This document shows positions 36,110 to 45,858 of a DNA stretch of 64,000 nt, piece by piece. The number at the start of each line of letters is the position of its first letter. Position 1 is the first letter of the stretch. Below the pieces are notes generated by a model. The model saw only the letters and a list, made by a program, of their open reading frames with translations, ran no database searches and was not told the origin of the DNA. Location of the stretch: NCBI RefSeq assembly GCF_003390395.1, contig NZ_QUOV01000001.1, positions 434,001 to 498,000 of the forward strand, given 5' to 3'. The position numbers were made by a program, and so were the translations under genes. This DNA comes from Thalassotalea euphylliae. GTDB lineage: Bacteria > Pseudomonadota > Gammaproteobacteria > Enterobacterales > Alteromonadaceae.

Positions 36110-36859
36110 TCAGCTAGCTGCAGCTTTCTTACTAAACACAAATTCGACGATAGCAAGGTTAATCGCAATTCCTAACAGGCGATCATATTGATGATGAAGC
36201 GAGGCGGCTGTTGAGAAGAGTTGGTCAAACGAACTAAACATTAGCATCACCACCAGCCCAGTAAATATTGGGGTGACAGCTGCTAAAATTATCGCGACAG
36301 CGCGCGCCATCCAACGTTGATGTCGCGTGATATTGCGATTAACGATATGCCAAACAGCCATCAAGAAACATAAACAGATAGCAAAGCTCATGATTATTAA
36401 TATGAAGTAGCGTGCGCCTTGCTCGTCTGGTGTTAGTTGCTGGTGCATCCAAATACCCGAAAGCGCCATCACACAACCCGCAATAACGGCAATGCGACCA
36501 GCGACTTTATGCCAACTAACATATTGCTGGCGTAACCTTGGCGAAAATTGCCAAGGCATGGTTAGGAAAAACAAAATACCTGATCCACCGTGAACATAAA
36601 CTGCTGCGGGTGCATCAAAATAGGCGCTGTTGATCATGGCGGCAAGTTCCGGATTGTTACCTGCGATAGCAACAATGAGCAAAATAAATATCGCCGGAAT
36701 CGCGGGAATGGCAGTGAGTAATGCTAACGTACTTACGACTGGCCAATTAAATGGAATAGTCGCTTTGTTTTTTTGGGCGATTGGGTTTTGGTTGATTGAT
36801 TTACGGCTATTTGGTTTCTGGCAGCTCGCTTGCCTAGTTGCTGTTAATGCTTGTCTCAT
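36110..36859 (-). CDS. DUF2306 membrane protein
   Basis: 249 residues with about six or seven transmembrane helices. His residues in VYVHGGSGILFFLTMPWQFSP, VSWHKVAGRIAV and ITRHQRWMARA are in the pattern of DUF2306, a family resembling cytochrome b561-like four-helix haem proteins; haem binding is inference. A hydrophilic N-terminus of about 35 residues precedes helix 1, so a shorter start is possible. It is convergent with the SDR gene (5 nt apart) and divergent from the membrane AraC regulator gene. Confidence 0.72.
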   Translation of the reverse strand: MRQALTATRQASCQKPNSRKSINQNPIAQKNKATIPFNWPVVSTLALLTAIPAIPAIFILLIVAIAGNNPELAAMINSAYFDAPAAVYVHGGSGILFFLTMPWQFSPRLRQQYVSWHKVAGRIAVIAGCVMALSGIWMHQQLTPDEQGARYFILIIMSFAICLCFLMAVWHIVNRNITRHQRWMARAVAIILAAVTPIFTGLVVMLMFSSFDQLFSTAASLHHQYDRLLGIAINLAIVEFVFSKKAAAS

Positions 36860-37110
36860 TATTTTCCCGCTTTCTATCAGTGAATCGGTTAGGCTGTTTA
36901 TTTACCTAACGGATATATTTCGCTAGGGTGAATTTGATTATCGAGAAAACGACGTGTTTAGGCGTCCGAATGGGTTGGCGCGAACGGCTAAATACTTATT
37001 TTTTGCGCTTGTGACAAAGGAAACGTACTAGCCAGTAGGATCGGACACTCACGATTCACTAACAGAATAGACTGTCAGAGTGGTTGATTTTAAAGGGAGA
37101 AGTAGAGTTT

Positions 37111-38313
37111 ATGGTTGCAGGATCCGGAGTATTTGCTCTAAACCTTATCACGCTAACGGTGATTGTTTTTAGCGCCCATTTATTATTGTTGCGGGCAACA
37201 AAGTTGCAAGCCTATTTGCCATTAGCCGTCTGTTTAATCTCTGTTGGCGTGGTATTAAGTCAACCTGTGCTGGCCAGTTTAGCAACGCCTTGGCGGGTCA
37301 GTTTTTTAATATTATCACTACCCGCGCTGATGCTGATTGCCCCGAGTTTTTGGTGCTATGTTTGTGGCATTACCGCCCAGTCGCCATGGCAGTTTAAACA
37401 ACTCTCTAAGGTACATTTTCTGCCTTTTGCTATTGCTGGCGTGGTTGCATTGACTGCGCTGTTAATGCCCAGTGAAATCCAATATCAACTATTGGTTTTG
37501 GGGGATGATAGCCTGCTTACCAGCTTATCTACACCCATGCAATGGCTGGTTGGTGGCACCTTAATTGTGACCTTTTTGCTGGTCATTGCTTGGGTAATTC
37601 AATCAGGCTATTACGTTTATCAAGTTGTTGGTCGGTTACATCAGTATCGCCGCCATCTAAAGGATTTATTTGCCAGCACTGAAGAAAAGGAAGCACGCTG
37701 GTTAACTTGGTTATTGTTGGCGATTGGCGTTGTTTGGGCTTTAACAGCAATTAGCTTGTTGATTGATAATCTGCTGTTCTCCTTTCACTTTGATGGCTTG
37801 ATAAGCGGCGCTGTCACCTTAGTGATGGTGTGGAGTGTTGCCCTGTGGGGGCTGCGTCAAAAGCCGGGTTTTGAAGAGCTTTACACGAGCCAAATGGAAG
37901 TTGAACAAGTATTAACAAGCAGTGAGCAGCAAACTAAATACCAACGTTCAGCATTAAGTAGTGAGCAGGCAAATACAATTGCTACTAAAATTGAACAGGC
38001 GATGCAGCAAGACCAGCTATATTTAGATTCGTCGTTATCCCTGCAAAAGCTGGCCAGTCATATTCATACTTCGCCTAACTATATTTCCCAAACCCTTAAT
38101 GAATCCTTGGGTGCGAACTTTTTCGATTATGTAAATCGACATCGTATAGAAGCGGCCAAGCAGACATTACAACAATCCAATGATACCGTTGTTGATATCG
38201 CCATGGCGGTTGGTTTTAATGCCAAATCCTCCTTCTATACCGCCTTTAAAAAAGAGACTCAGCAAACTCCAAGTCAATATCGAAAATCAGTGCATGTTGA
38301 AGCCGCTAATTAG
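37111..38313 (+). CDS. Membrane-anchored AraC-family regulator
   Basis: About 400 residues. ATG 37111 is preferred over TTG 37084; AAGGGAGAAG precedes it. The N-terminal 250 residues contain about seven hydrophobic helices (residues 5-25, 32-50, 55-75, 100-118, 145-170, 208-228, 236-252). The C-terminal 100 residues are an AraC DNA-binding domain: LSLQKLASHIHTSPNYISQTLNESLG and VVDIAMAVGFNAKSSFYTAFKKETQQTPSQYRK. It belongs to the class of 7TM-like receptors fused to an AraC domain, probably sensing an outside or membrane signal. It is divergent from the DUF2306 gene, a plausible target. Confidence 0.85.
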   Translation: MVAGSGVFALNLITLTVIVFSAHLLLLRATKLQAYLPLAVCLISVGVVLSQPVLASLATPWRVSFLILSLPALMLIAPSFWCYVCGITAQSPWQFKQLSKVHFLPFAIAGVVALTALLMPSEIQYQLLVLGDDSLLTSLSTPMQWLVGGTLIVTFLLVIAWVIQSGYYVYQVVGRLHQYRRHLKDLFASTEEKEARWLTWLLLAIGVVWALTAISLLIDNLLFSFHFDGLISGAVTLVMVWSVALWGLRQKPGFEELYTSQMEVEQVLTSSEQQTKYQRSALSSEQANTIATKIEQAMQQDQLYLDSSLSLQKLASHIHTSPNYISQTLNESLGANFFDYVNRHRIEAAKQTLQQSNDTVVDIAMAVGFNAKSSFYTAFKKETQQTPSQYRKSVHVEAAN

Positions 38314-38346
38314 TTAACCTTTAACTTTCTTTATGAACAACACCCA

Positions 38347-39276
38347 CTAACTAGTAACTTTATCAACGCTTAATCTCTGACGATAGTTATCGAGAACAGA
38401 TGGCATATGGGTGATTAAGCCGCCCAGTAAAATTAACGTTAGTGCCGCCGCCATTTCGATTGACCAGGTAGCCATGGCAAAGATAGCTAATAGCAGTGAC
38501 GCGCAAAGCGGGGTAAAAAAGCTCAGGCTGGCTAAAAGGCGATGATTACCCTTGGAAAGGCCATATTCCCATAGATAAAACGAACCACCCAGCGGACCTA
38601 AGCCAATCAGCAATAAGTAGAGCCACTTTACTGTAGTGAGCTGTTCGATATTGATGGCAGGCTCAAATAATAGGTGACAAATTGCTGCAAGCAGAGCAAC
38701 CGCGAGTGACAACCAACCAATGTCTGCAGTATTACTCTTGCCTTTTGATAGATAAGCGGAATAACTTGCCCAAATAATAGCTGCGCCTAATGCCAGTAAA
38801 TAGCCGACAAGGTCTTGCTGTGTGAATGTCGCTTGTCCGCCAGACAGCAGAACGACAATACCGATAAAGGCGGTGATACCGCCTGACAAGGCAAATAGTC
38901 GCTGTCCACGTTGAGCTAGAAGCAATGTCAGCAATAACGGCCATAAATAGTTAATTAACGTGACTTCCAATACAGGTGCAAACTGCAATGCGAAAAAGTA
39001 GCAGAAGTGATAGCCAAACAAACCTACTATGCCGAACAGCCATTGCTTAACGGTTAACTTGGGGCTGGCAAACCAATGTTTTTCTTGTTGATAGCGCCAT
39101 AGTAGCGACAGACCAAATGAAACAAAGAAAGCACAACTTAAAATAAAAAAGGCGGGAATATTGGTAGTTTTAGCCGCCAGTAATGCTAAAGATGACCACA
39201 TGAACAGTGCTAGGGAGCCTAAAATACTTGCCATAAGGTGTATGTGACTTAGTGAGAAGGTGATAAAAGTGGTCAT
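38347..39276 (-). CDS. EamA/DMT-family transporter, YddG-like
   Basis: About 309 residues from ATG 39276; a TTG at 39312 gives 321 and has no better ribosome site. Ten transmembrane helices in two EamA repeats. The segment YFFALQFAPVLEVTLINYLWPLLLTLLL is typical of the YddG branch (aromatic amino acid export), and GPLGGSFYLWEYGLSKGNHRLLASLSFFTPL is the corresponding repeat-2 motif. Inner membrane exporter; substrate inferred only from branch resemblance. Convergent with the AraC gene. Confidence 0.82.
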   Translation of the reverse strand: MTTFITFSLSHIHLMASILGSLALFMWSSLALLAAKTTNIPAFFILSCAFFVSFGLSLLWRYQQEKHWFASPKLTVKQWLFGIVGLFGYHFCYFFALQFAPVLEVTLINYLWPLLLTLLLAQRGQRLFALSGGITAFIGIVVLLSGGQATFTQQDLVGYLLALGAAIIWASYSAYLSKGKSNTADIGWLSLAVALLAAICHLLFEPAINIEQLTTVKWLYLLLIGLGPLGGSFYLWEYGLSKGNHRLLASLSFFTPLCASLLLAIFAMATWSIEMAAALTLILLGGLITHMPSVLDNYRQRLSVDKVTS

Positions 39277-39583
39277 TAGTGTACTGGATTTAGCGAGATA
39301 TAATGTGCCCAAAAGCCGGTTTATTGTTTGATTTAGCTTTAATTCAGCTTTAATTTTCTTAAAATTTTGTTAGGTGAAGTCAACATATTTGTATAGTGTT
39401 GAATCTTTCAGCAGTTGCTAAATCTAGTCGTTGATATTTGCCAACCTGATATTGACAAGTTCAGACTTTACCTTGAAGATTAGTCGCCTAATCAATTGCT
39501 TAAGAATGTCTATTAAATTTTAAGGTAGATAGCGGTTGATCGTATATATCAATTAGTTTTCAATTTTTTAGTAGGGGTCAAGG

Positions 39584-42001
39584 ATGACGGGTCGTACCTA
39601 TTTTCATTCTAGTATTGTATCTATTTCTCTCTTTTTACTAACGGCTTGTGGTGGAGGTTCGGATTCGTCTGGCGAGTCTGTGCAAACTCAAACGGTCGTA
39701 ACACCTAGCACGAAGACATACAGCGTCACGGTTATAGATGGCTATCTTAAATTTGCAACGGTTTGGTTAGATGTTAATGGCAACGGTGTCAAAGATGACG
39801 ATGAGCCGAGCGCGATATCGCAAGACAGGGGAATTGCCAATCTGGAGGTGCCAAGCAATATTAATCCTGAAAATCACAGCGTCCTAGCATATGCAGAAGC
39901 AGGAAGAACTTTTGATGAGTCACTTAACACGACAATTAGTCAGAGTTATGTTCTAGCTACACCTAAAGGGGAAACAGTTGTTACGCCAATAACAACACTC
40001 ATCTATATCCAAGCAAATGAGTCAGCAAGCATTGAAACTGCCAAATCGCAAGTCGGGCTTGCATTGAATATGGTAGCCGAAAACCTGTACCAAGACTTTA
40101 TTGCTAACAAACATACCGGGCTGACTAACGCAGCGGCAGATCTAGTTAGGTTATCGATTATGCCGACAAGTGAACAAGAGCTATCAGAAATGCTTGTAGC
40201 CCCAAGCATGGTCATTGAATTAGTAAAGACATACGCGAAAATTGCGGCGAGCGGCGAAAATGGTACGCGCGTAATTCGAGATAGTAAGCAACAACTTGCC
40301 GGTGATACGGATCTAGATGGTATTGCAGATACAGATGATAGTGATATCGACGGCGATAATGTCACCAATGATCAAGATGCTTTCCCTTATTTAGCTTCTG
40401 AGTGGCAAGACCTAGATGGTGATGGAATTGGTAACAATAGCGATAGCGATATAGATGGCGACAACGTAGAGAATAGCAGAGATAAATTTCCGTTAGATGG
40501 TGGCGAATCTGAAGATTTAGATGGCGATGGTATAGGAGATAATAGTGACTCTGATATTGATGGAGATGGTATTAATAATGAGCAGGATAATGATCCTTTT
40601 GAGGCTGACTTTAATACCTTAAAAAACCCAGGAAACGTTATTGTTGATGAGACATTAGCTGGCAGTATAGTGCGTAACGAGTGGCAGTATTTCACTGTTG
40701 AAGCGCCAGCAGAGGTAATGCTCAATATTCAATTGTCGAACTTAAGCGATGATGTAGATCTGTACGTTGGTGAATCAGAATTTCCAACTAAATTTGACTA
40801 CTTATGTCGTTCTAATATGAGTAGCAGCACAGATGAGCACTGCAGTATTAGAACTGAAAGTGCCGCCACCTACAAAATTGGTTTACTAGCGCGAGCTAAT
40901 TCGAACTTTAGCTTGTCTGCCACAACAGCTGAAGTTGTTTATAAGAGGGCCTTGCTGTTGCTACACGGACTCGCTTCTGGTCCTGATACTTGGAACGGCA
41001 TGATTAATGACGACAGCTTTTTCAACGGTTTATGCCATACCTTGACGTTTGATGAAGAGCCGCTTTCCGTGCTTGGTACGAACAATGATGGTATTAGTTG
41101 TTTCAATCTAGAGTTTGGAGCACTTGATAGAGGTTCTCAATATTCTGCCACTGGCCTAGACGGTAAAACATGTAATAGTGTGTTGGGGTGCGATGGAGAT
41201 TATACTACTTTTGAAGGGTTAGGCTTTGAGGTCGAAGCGGCAATTACCCGTATTACTGAGTATTTAGGACAAGATGTTGAGATCTTTTTATTTGGCCATA
41301 GCCGAGGTGGCCTTGCGGCACGCTCATATCTTCAACATTCTGATACCCGCTTGAAGAGCCTTGTTAAGGGCTTTGCCACTACAGGTACGCCACACCAAGG
41401 TTCGCCACTGGGACGTTTTTATCAATATATGCAGGATAATTGTGTACCGGAAAGTCTTTATCGCCAAGATGGCAGTAAATGCGAGGATAATTGGGAGTTA
41501 GTAGAGCTATTAGATGGCACTCGTGAGTTTTTCGGATATCCAGTAGGTGAATATCTATTGGATCTGCAAGCACCTAGTATTCACTTTCTTTCGCCAGAGT
41601 CAGAAGCAATAAATCGTTCCAATGAAACTTTAGCTGAGTTAAATGAATTGATAATTGGTCAATTAGCTTACGAGGGTACTAGATTTGGATTATTGGCAAA
41701 AGATGTAGTTTTCTTGTTTGACTACGATTTGTACCGTTACCAAATTGGGATAGGCGACCACCCACATCCAGACACATTACGTTATGTTGAAAATGGTCAG
41801 AGTCGAGAATTTTATGTTGGCGATGGCATTGTCCCCGCCTTTAGTCAAAAATTAAGCTTATTGTTAGCGCTAGAGGGGATAGACATAAACCGAGCCAGAA
41901 CCCAAACCGCTGAAAATATCTTACATACGGAAGAAACACAGCAAGTGTCAGATATCCACTGGTTATTTGAAGGCTTGTTTCAAGCGTTGGAATGGAACTA
42001 A
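39584..42001 (+). CDS. Lipase-like lipoprotein with calcium-binding repeats and PPC domain
   Basis: 805 residues. The lipobox LTAC gives a lipidated Cys at residue 22, with a Gly/Ser linker after it. Residues about 45-230 are a beta-rich then helical domain of unknown type. Residues 240-340 contain thrombospondin type 3-like Asp repeats (repeated DLDGDGIGDNSDSDIDGD). About 355-455 resembles a pre-peptidase C-terminal (PPC) domain (WQYFTVEAPAEVMLNIQLSN, DDVDLYVG). From about 458 an alpha/beta hydrolase follows: LLLLHGLASGPDTW (oxyanion region) and FGHSRGGLAARSYL with the nucleophile Ser, as in triacylglycerol lipases. Likely surface-exposed and Ca-dependent. The next gene starts 5 nt later. 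Confidence 0.82.
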   Translation: MTGRTYFHSSIVSISLFLLTACGGGSDSSGESVQTQTVVTPSTKTYSVTVIDGYLKFATVWLDVNGNGVKDDDEPSAISQDRGIANLEVPSNINPENHSVLAYAEAGRTFDESLNTTISQSYVLATPKGETVVTPITTLIYIQANESASIETAKSQVGLALNMVAENLYQDFIANKHTGLTNAAADLVRLSIMPTSEQELSEMLVAPSMVIELVKTYAKIAASGENGTRVIRDSKQQLAGDTDLDGIADTDDSDIDGDNVTNDQDAFPYLASEWQDLDGDGIGNNSDSDIDGDNVENSRDKFPLDGGESEDLDGDGIGDNSDSDIDGDGINNEQDNDPFEADFNTLKNPGNVIVDETLAGSIVRNEWQYFTVEAPAEVMLNIQLSNLSDDVDLYVGESEFPTKFDYLCRSNMSSSTDEHCSIRTESAATYKIGLLARANSNFSLSATTAEVVYKRALLLLHGLASGPDTWNGMINDDSFFNGLCHTLTFDEEPLSVLGTNNDGISCFNLEFGALDRGSQYSATGLDGKTCNSVLGCDGDYTTFEGLGFEVEAAITRITEYLGQDVEIFLFGHSRGGLAARSYLQHSDTRLKSLVKGFATTGTPHQGSPLGRFYQYMQDNCVPESLYRQDGSKCEDNWELVELLDGTREFFGYPVGEYLLDLQAPSIHFLSPESEAINRSNETLAELNELIIGQLAYEGTRFGLLAKDVVFLFDYDLYRYQIGIGDHPHPDTLRYVENGQSREFYVGDGIVPAFSQKLSLLLALEGIDINRARTQTAENILHTEETQQVSDIHWLFEGLFQALEWN

Positions 42002-42006
42002 TCTTG

Positions 42007-43062
42007 ATGACTAGAGTAGTTGTTGTTCTAGCTGTTTTGCTGGCAGCCATCTCGGCTGCCTGGTTTTTTACTTATCAGGCCGGTAGCGCTGAGGTGACAG
42101 AAATCACTATGCCGGATGATACTCCAATTATCGGTCATAAAACGGTAAGTGGTGGCGGTACAGTGGCAGAAAACACAGTTAACCCCAAAACTAAGCTTGC
42201 GAAAACAAAGCACCCAAAGAAGCCAGAAACTGGCGAACAAGGTAAGAGTTTAACCAGTGACGATGCACTGGGCATTCTGACAGAACTCTTGGACAATATT
42301 GCCTCTGGAACAGCAGTAGATATTGCTTCAGAAACATCACTTATTGCGTATTTAAAAGAAACGAGTGGCAAGCGAGCGTTAACGTATCTGGTAGAGCGAC
42401 TTAAAGCACTCGATTTAGGTGCGGCTTATGGCAATAGAGTTATTGAGTATGGGCTAAGCTTACTAGCTGCTGTTAAGTCTACAGGTTCTACAGAGCTAAT
42501 GCTTGAGATCATTCGTGAGCAAAATTGGCAAGGCTCGGACGCTATCTATTTAGCAAAAAAATCTATCACAAAAGTGAATCGCCAAGGAAATTACACTGCA
42601 CTTATGCAACAAACTTTTGAAGAGATAGATGGAAAAAGTCCGTTTCTAGATGAGTTGGCTAGCTCAATTGCTAAAAATGCTCAACAGGAGCAGGTCAAAT
42701 TTTTATTTAACTATGTAGATGAGCAGGCATCAGCCAAGGGAAACTCTGCAACTAATGCATTAAAAGCAATACAGACAGAGTCGCTTGTACCTGTTATTAG
42801 CCAATACTTAGTGGGGAATTCGAAGCCCAAAACCAATGCTGCACTCAATACGTTGGCGAATATGGGGCAATATGAGGCGGTTTCGATATTGATCTCTTGG
42901 AGCGCGGGGCAACCAAAAGCAAACACAGCTCAGATAGCGGGGTTATTTGATATTGCTACCCGTCGAAGCCCCTCTGCTGTAAGAGCCATAGAAAAAGAAG
43001 TTAACTACCACAGCTTTGTTAGTGCTGATATCAAAAATTTATTATTGAGCTACCTTGATTAA
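42007..43062 (+). CDS. Membrane-anchored helical (HEAT-like) protein, partner of the lipase gene
   Basis: About 351 residues from ATG 42007; a longer frame from 41992 overlaps the lipase stop but has no ribosome site. One N-terminal transmembrane helix (residues 3-23) is followed by a Lys/Thr/Pro linker to about residue 75, and then by an all-helical domain. Paired helices such as SVKSTGSTELMLEIIREQNW and TNAALNTLANMGQYEAVSILISW suggest HEAT-like repeats. Size and topology (one anchor plus helical periplasmic domain, immediately after a lipase) recall lipase-specific foldases, but their RxxFDY motif is absent. Function inferred from position only. Confidence 0.7.
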   Translation: MTRVVVVLAVLLAAISAAWFFTYQAGSAEVTEITMPDDTPIIGHKTVSGGGTVAENTVNPKTKLAKTKHPKKPETGEQGKSLTSDDALGILTELLDNIASGTAVDIASETSLIAYLKETSGKRALTYLVERLKALDLGAAYGNRVIEYGLSLLAAVKSTGSTELMLEIIREQNWQGSDAIYLAKKSITKVNRQGNYTALMQQTFEEIDGKSPFLDELASSIAKNAQQEQVKFLFNYVDEQASAKGNSATNALKAIQTESLVPVISQYLVGNSKPKTNAALNTLANMGQYEAVSILISWSAGQPKANTAQIAGLFDIATRRSPSAVRAIEKEVNYHSFVSADIKNLLLSYLD

Positions 43063-43085
43063 GGTTCTAACCCTAACCCATTAGT

Positions 43086-43838
43086 TTATCGCTGGGTAAA
43101 TGCTTTAGGAGATTGGCCATAAACTTGTTTAAAGCGCCGACTAAACGCAGAAGCGTTTTGATAACCCACTTGCTCTGCTACTAGGCTGATGGGTAAATCG
43201 GTATAGCTGAGCAGGGCTTTTGCTTTTTCCATTCTTAGATTCGTTAAATACTGTTGCGGGCTGGTACCAAGTTGTTGGTGAAATACTGCTTTAAATTGAC
43301 TCAAGCTTAAATGCGCTTGCTTGGCAAGGTCACTTAGGGTAAGTGGATTGGCAAGTTGTGTTGCCATGGTCTCAAGCACTGGCGCAAGTCGCTTATCGAT
43401 TGCATGTGTGCTGGTTTGCGTAGCAAGTAGTGACCAAAATAACGGCGTTAGCGTATCGGATACGGCATCAAATTCAGGTTGAGCAAGCTGCTTTTCTACA
43501 TACTGAATAAAGGCGTAAAAAGCGTCAGAAATACTAACATAGTGCTGATACTGTGGCAGATATTTGCTGGGCAAGTCGGTGAGATCGGCAACTAAGAAAC
43601 GAGCACATTCATCGGCAGCAAAACTATGTAACTCACCTTGATAGATAATCGCACAACACTTTGGCCCAATAGTTTGTTTGTCGTTTGCGATGTCTAATTC
43701 AATATTGCCGTGCAGCGGCAGCACTAACTGGTGATGATTGTGGTGATGCTGACTAAGCTGTCGCGTATACGAGCGAATCGATAACGCTATGCCTAGGTTG
43801 CTGCTGACGCTTAGCTGACTTGTATTGTCTGAAGGCAA
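43086..43838 (-). CDS. AraC-family regulator with cupin-like sensor domain
   Basis: 250 residues. The N-terminal part has a His-rich start (QLSQHHHNHHQLVLPLHGNIELDI) and GELHSFAADE, as in cupin sensor domains. The C-terminal AraC domain is complete: LTLSDLAKQAHLSLSQFKAVFHQQLG and ISLVAEQVGYQNASAFSRRFKQVYGQSPKAF. It is cytoplasmic. It ends 23 nt from the convergent HEAT-like gene. Target unknown; a transporter or efflux gene is often the target in this group. Confidence 0.83.
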   Translation of the reverse strand: MPSDNTSQLSVSSNLGIALSIRSYTRQLSQHHHNHHQLVLPLHGNIELDIANDKQTIGPKCCAIIYQGELHSFAADECARFLVADLTDLPSKYLPQYQHYVSISDAFYAFIQYVEKQLAQPEFDAVSDTLTPLFWSLLATQTSTHAIDKRLAPVLETMATQLANPLTLSDLAKQAHLSLSQFKAVFHQQLGTSPQQYLTNLRMEKAKALLSYTDLPISLVAEQVGYQNASAFSRRFKQVYGQSPKAFTQR

Positions 43839-44013
43839 ATTAATATGAATACTAATAATGTGAATAGTTAATTGATAGCGTTAACCATAACTATTAGCGG
43901 GTTTTATGACAACCTCGCGTTCTACTTAGAACACTGCTACTAATACCAAGGCAACTAGCACCTAAACCATCAGCACAGAAGCCACTAACTCCAGAGCCAA
44001 GCAGGCTATTGAA
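43839..44013. other. Spacer between the AraC gene and the FMN reductase terminator
   Basis: No gene seen; it presumably holds the AraC promoter. Nothing further is recognisable. Confidence 0.3.
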
Positions 44014-44050
44014 AACAAAAAAACAGCAGCCAATCGACTACTGTTTTCTA
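44014..44050 (-). terminator. Intrinsic terminator of the FMN reductase gene
   Basis: Read on the minus strand: AAAACAGTAG, 8-nt loop, CTGCTGTTTT with one mismatch, then continuing Ts (TTTTTTTG). It lies 84 nt beyond the stop codon. Confidence 0.75.
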
Positions 44051-44130
44051 GGGGGCTCTGTTTTTGCTATTTGCTTTCACTGTCTGTTTTCGAGAGTAGC
44101 TAAGTAACAGCGTTATTTATACCATTCAAT

Positions 44131-44658
44131 CTATTCGGTCAGCTGCGCTACGGCAGTTTTTAACTGATCATCTAATTCAGCATTGGTTAACTTCTGCGTT
44201 TCCATATCAAAGTTATCGTAAAAACTTGGAATAGATAACGATGCTTTTACGTCGGCAGCAAAGTACTGTGCTGAATTGGTTGCAGCTGCTAGCACGCTGG
44301 CGGCACCACCAGGGCCTGGAGACGTTGCCAAATACACGACAGGTTTATTTTGAAAAACTTTTTGGTCTATGCGTGAAGTCCAGTCAAATAAATTTTTATA
44401 GGCAGCGGTGTAAGTACCATTGTGCTCTGCAAAAGAGATAATAATCGCGTCTGCTTCACCGAGTTTAGCGAAGAAATCTTTTGCTGCTTGTGGCTGGCCT
44501 AATTCTTCCTCTCTGTCTTGGCTAAATAACGGCATTTCGTAATCATTAATATCAAGCAACTCGAACTCGGCGCCTGTGACTAGTGATGCGGCGTAGTTGG
44601 CCAAGGTTTTGTTGATTGACTTGGTACTGCTGCTGGCGGCAAAGGCTAAAACTTTCAT
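44131..44658 (-). CDS. NAD(P)H-dependent FMN reductase (flavodoxin-like)
   Basis: 175 residues, flavodoxin-like fold of the NADPH-dependent FMN reductase/azoreductase family. Visible: VLAFAASSSTKSINKTLA (FMN phosphate loop), DYEMPLFSQDREEE, and ADAIIISFAEHNGTYTAAYKNLFDW, where the usual PEYN is replaced by AEHN, then TSPGPGGA. It may reduce quinones, azo compounds or flavins. Divergent from a LysR gene (160 nt between starts), and close to a TetR-OYE pair, so a role in electrophile or quinone defence is plausible. Confidence 0.85.
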   Translation of the reverse strand: MKVLAFAASSSTKSINKTLANYAASLVTGAEFELLDINDYEMPLFSQDREEELGQPQAAKDFFAKLGEADAIIISFAEHNGTYTAAYKNLFDWTSRIDQKVFQNKPVVYLATSPGPGGAASVLAAATNSAQYFAADVKASLSIPSFYDNFDMETQKLTNAELDDQLKTAVAQLTE

Positions 44659-44818
44659 ATTGAATCCTCAATTTTCTGTTGCTGTTACCTGCTGCTATTC
44701 GCTAGCAGCAGCTGGGTAAATTTATGGTTAGCGATTGAGTTAATCACTAACTTGAAATGCATTCTATATTGTTTATATTTGATTATTAATCACGTAAAAG
44801 TTTAAAAACTATTTCCTA

Positions 44819-45769
44819 ATGACTTCTAATAGCGCGACAAATTCTTCATTAAGTAGCACCGCAAATACCAAGTTATTTGATGGTGTGGTGGTATTTACCC
44901 AATTAATTAACAGCGGCAGTTTTACCGCTGCTGCCGAAGCAACCGGCCACTCGACTTCTTATATCAGTAAAGAAATTAACAAGCTGGAGGCGCGACTTGG
45001 GGTTAGATTAATTAATCGCACTACGCGTTCGCTAGGCCTAACGCCGGAAGGCAAACTCTATTACGAACAATGCGTGCAACTTGTTCAAGATGGTGAGCAA
45101 GCATTAGGCTTGATGCATCAGCATGATATGGTGCCACGCGGTACGCTAAGAATTAGCTGTCCAGTTGCGTTGTCGAACGATTATTTGCAGCCAATTTTGT
45201 CCCGCTTCATGGCCAAGTATCCGCAGGTAGAGCTGCTACTCGATCTCAATGATCGCAAAGTGGATGTAATTCAAGATGGCTTCGATGCGGTGATCCGCGC
45301 CACCCATCAACTGGAAGAGTCCAGTTTAATTTGCCGAAAAATTATGTCAGGTAAGGCATATACGGTTGCTTCACACGACTATGTGCAGCAGCGCGGCGAG
45401 CCTCAGCATCCGGACGAACTAAAACATCATCGTTGCCTGTGCTACTCCAACTTAAAACAGCCAACCCGTTGGCAGTATCTAGATAAAGAGGGGCAAACCT
45501 TCTCGGTGGATGTTAACCCCAGCATGATGTGCAACAACTCAGACATGGAATTGGCAATGGCGCTAGATGGTCATGGTATCTGTCGATTGCCAGCCTTTAC
45601 CATGCAATCGGCGCTAGATGAGGGCAAACTCGCGATATTATTTCCAGACTATCCACAAGCTGATGTTGATGTTTATGTGGTTTATCCATCGCGCAAACAT
45701 TTGTCGCCGAAAGTGCGCGCTTTTATTGATATGCTGGTGGATTGCAGCTCGGTTCACTCGCTGCCTTAA
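44819..45769 (+). CDS. LysR-family transcriptional regulator
   Basis: 316 residues with a Ser/Thr/Asn-rich N-terminal extension of about 17 residues before the helix-turn-helix (FDGVVVFTQLINSGSFTAAAEATGHSTSYISKEINKLE). The effector domain starts at about residue 108 (GTLRISCPVALSNDYLQP) and has CRKIMSGKAYTVASHDY and DGHGICRLPAF, as in the common CrgA-like group. Divergent from the FMN reductase gene, which it probably controls. No convincing ribosome site, so the start could be a few codons later. Confidence 0.86.
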   Translation: MTSNSATNSSLSSTANTKLFDGVVVFTQLINSGSFTAAAEATGHSTSYISKEINKLEARLGVRLINRTTRSLGLTPEGKLYYEQCVQLVQDGEQALGLMHQHDMVPRGTLRISCPVALSNDYLQPILSRFMAKYPQVELLLDLNDRKVDVIQDGFDAVIRATHQLEESSLICRKIMSGKAYTVASHDYVQQRGEPQHPDELKHHRCLCYSNLKQPTRWQYLDKEGQTFSVDVNPSMMCNNSDMELAMALDGHGICRLPAFTMQSALDEGKLAILFPDYPQADVDVYVVYPSRKHLSPKVRAFIDMLVDCSSVHSLP

Positions 45770-45824
45770 TCACTACTCTGTCTTTACTTTTACGGATTTA
45801 GCCTGCTGAATAAAATTTATACTT

Positions 45825-45850
45825 GATAACTTACCTTGAGGTAAGTTATC
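45825..45850. promoter_or_regulatory. Perfect palindromic operator at the TetR gene
   Basis: Arms GATAACTTACCT (45825-45836) and AGGTAAGTTATC (45839-45850) are exact reverse complements with a 2-bp spacer. It ends 8 nt before the TetR ATG and covers the upstream alternative start. A diverged copy lies in front of the OYE gene at 46485-46508. It fits autorepression by TetR. Confidence 0.85.
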
Positions 45851-45858
45851 GTAATTTT

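Noticed and set aside
42007..43062. Lipase-specific foldase (Lif/LipB)
   Set aside because: Topology is similar, but the RxxFDY(F/C)LSALGE motif is missing and the repeat pattern is HEAT-like.
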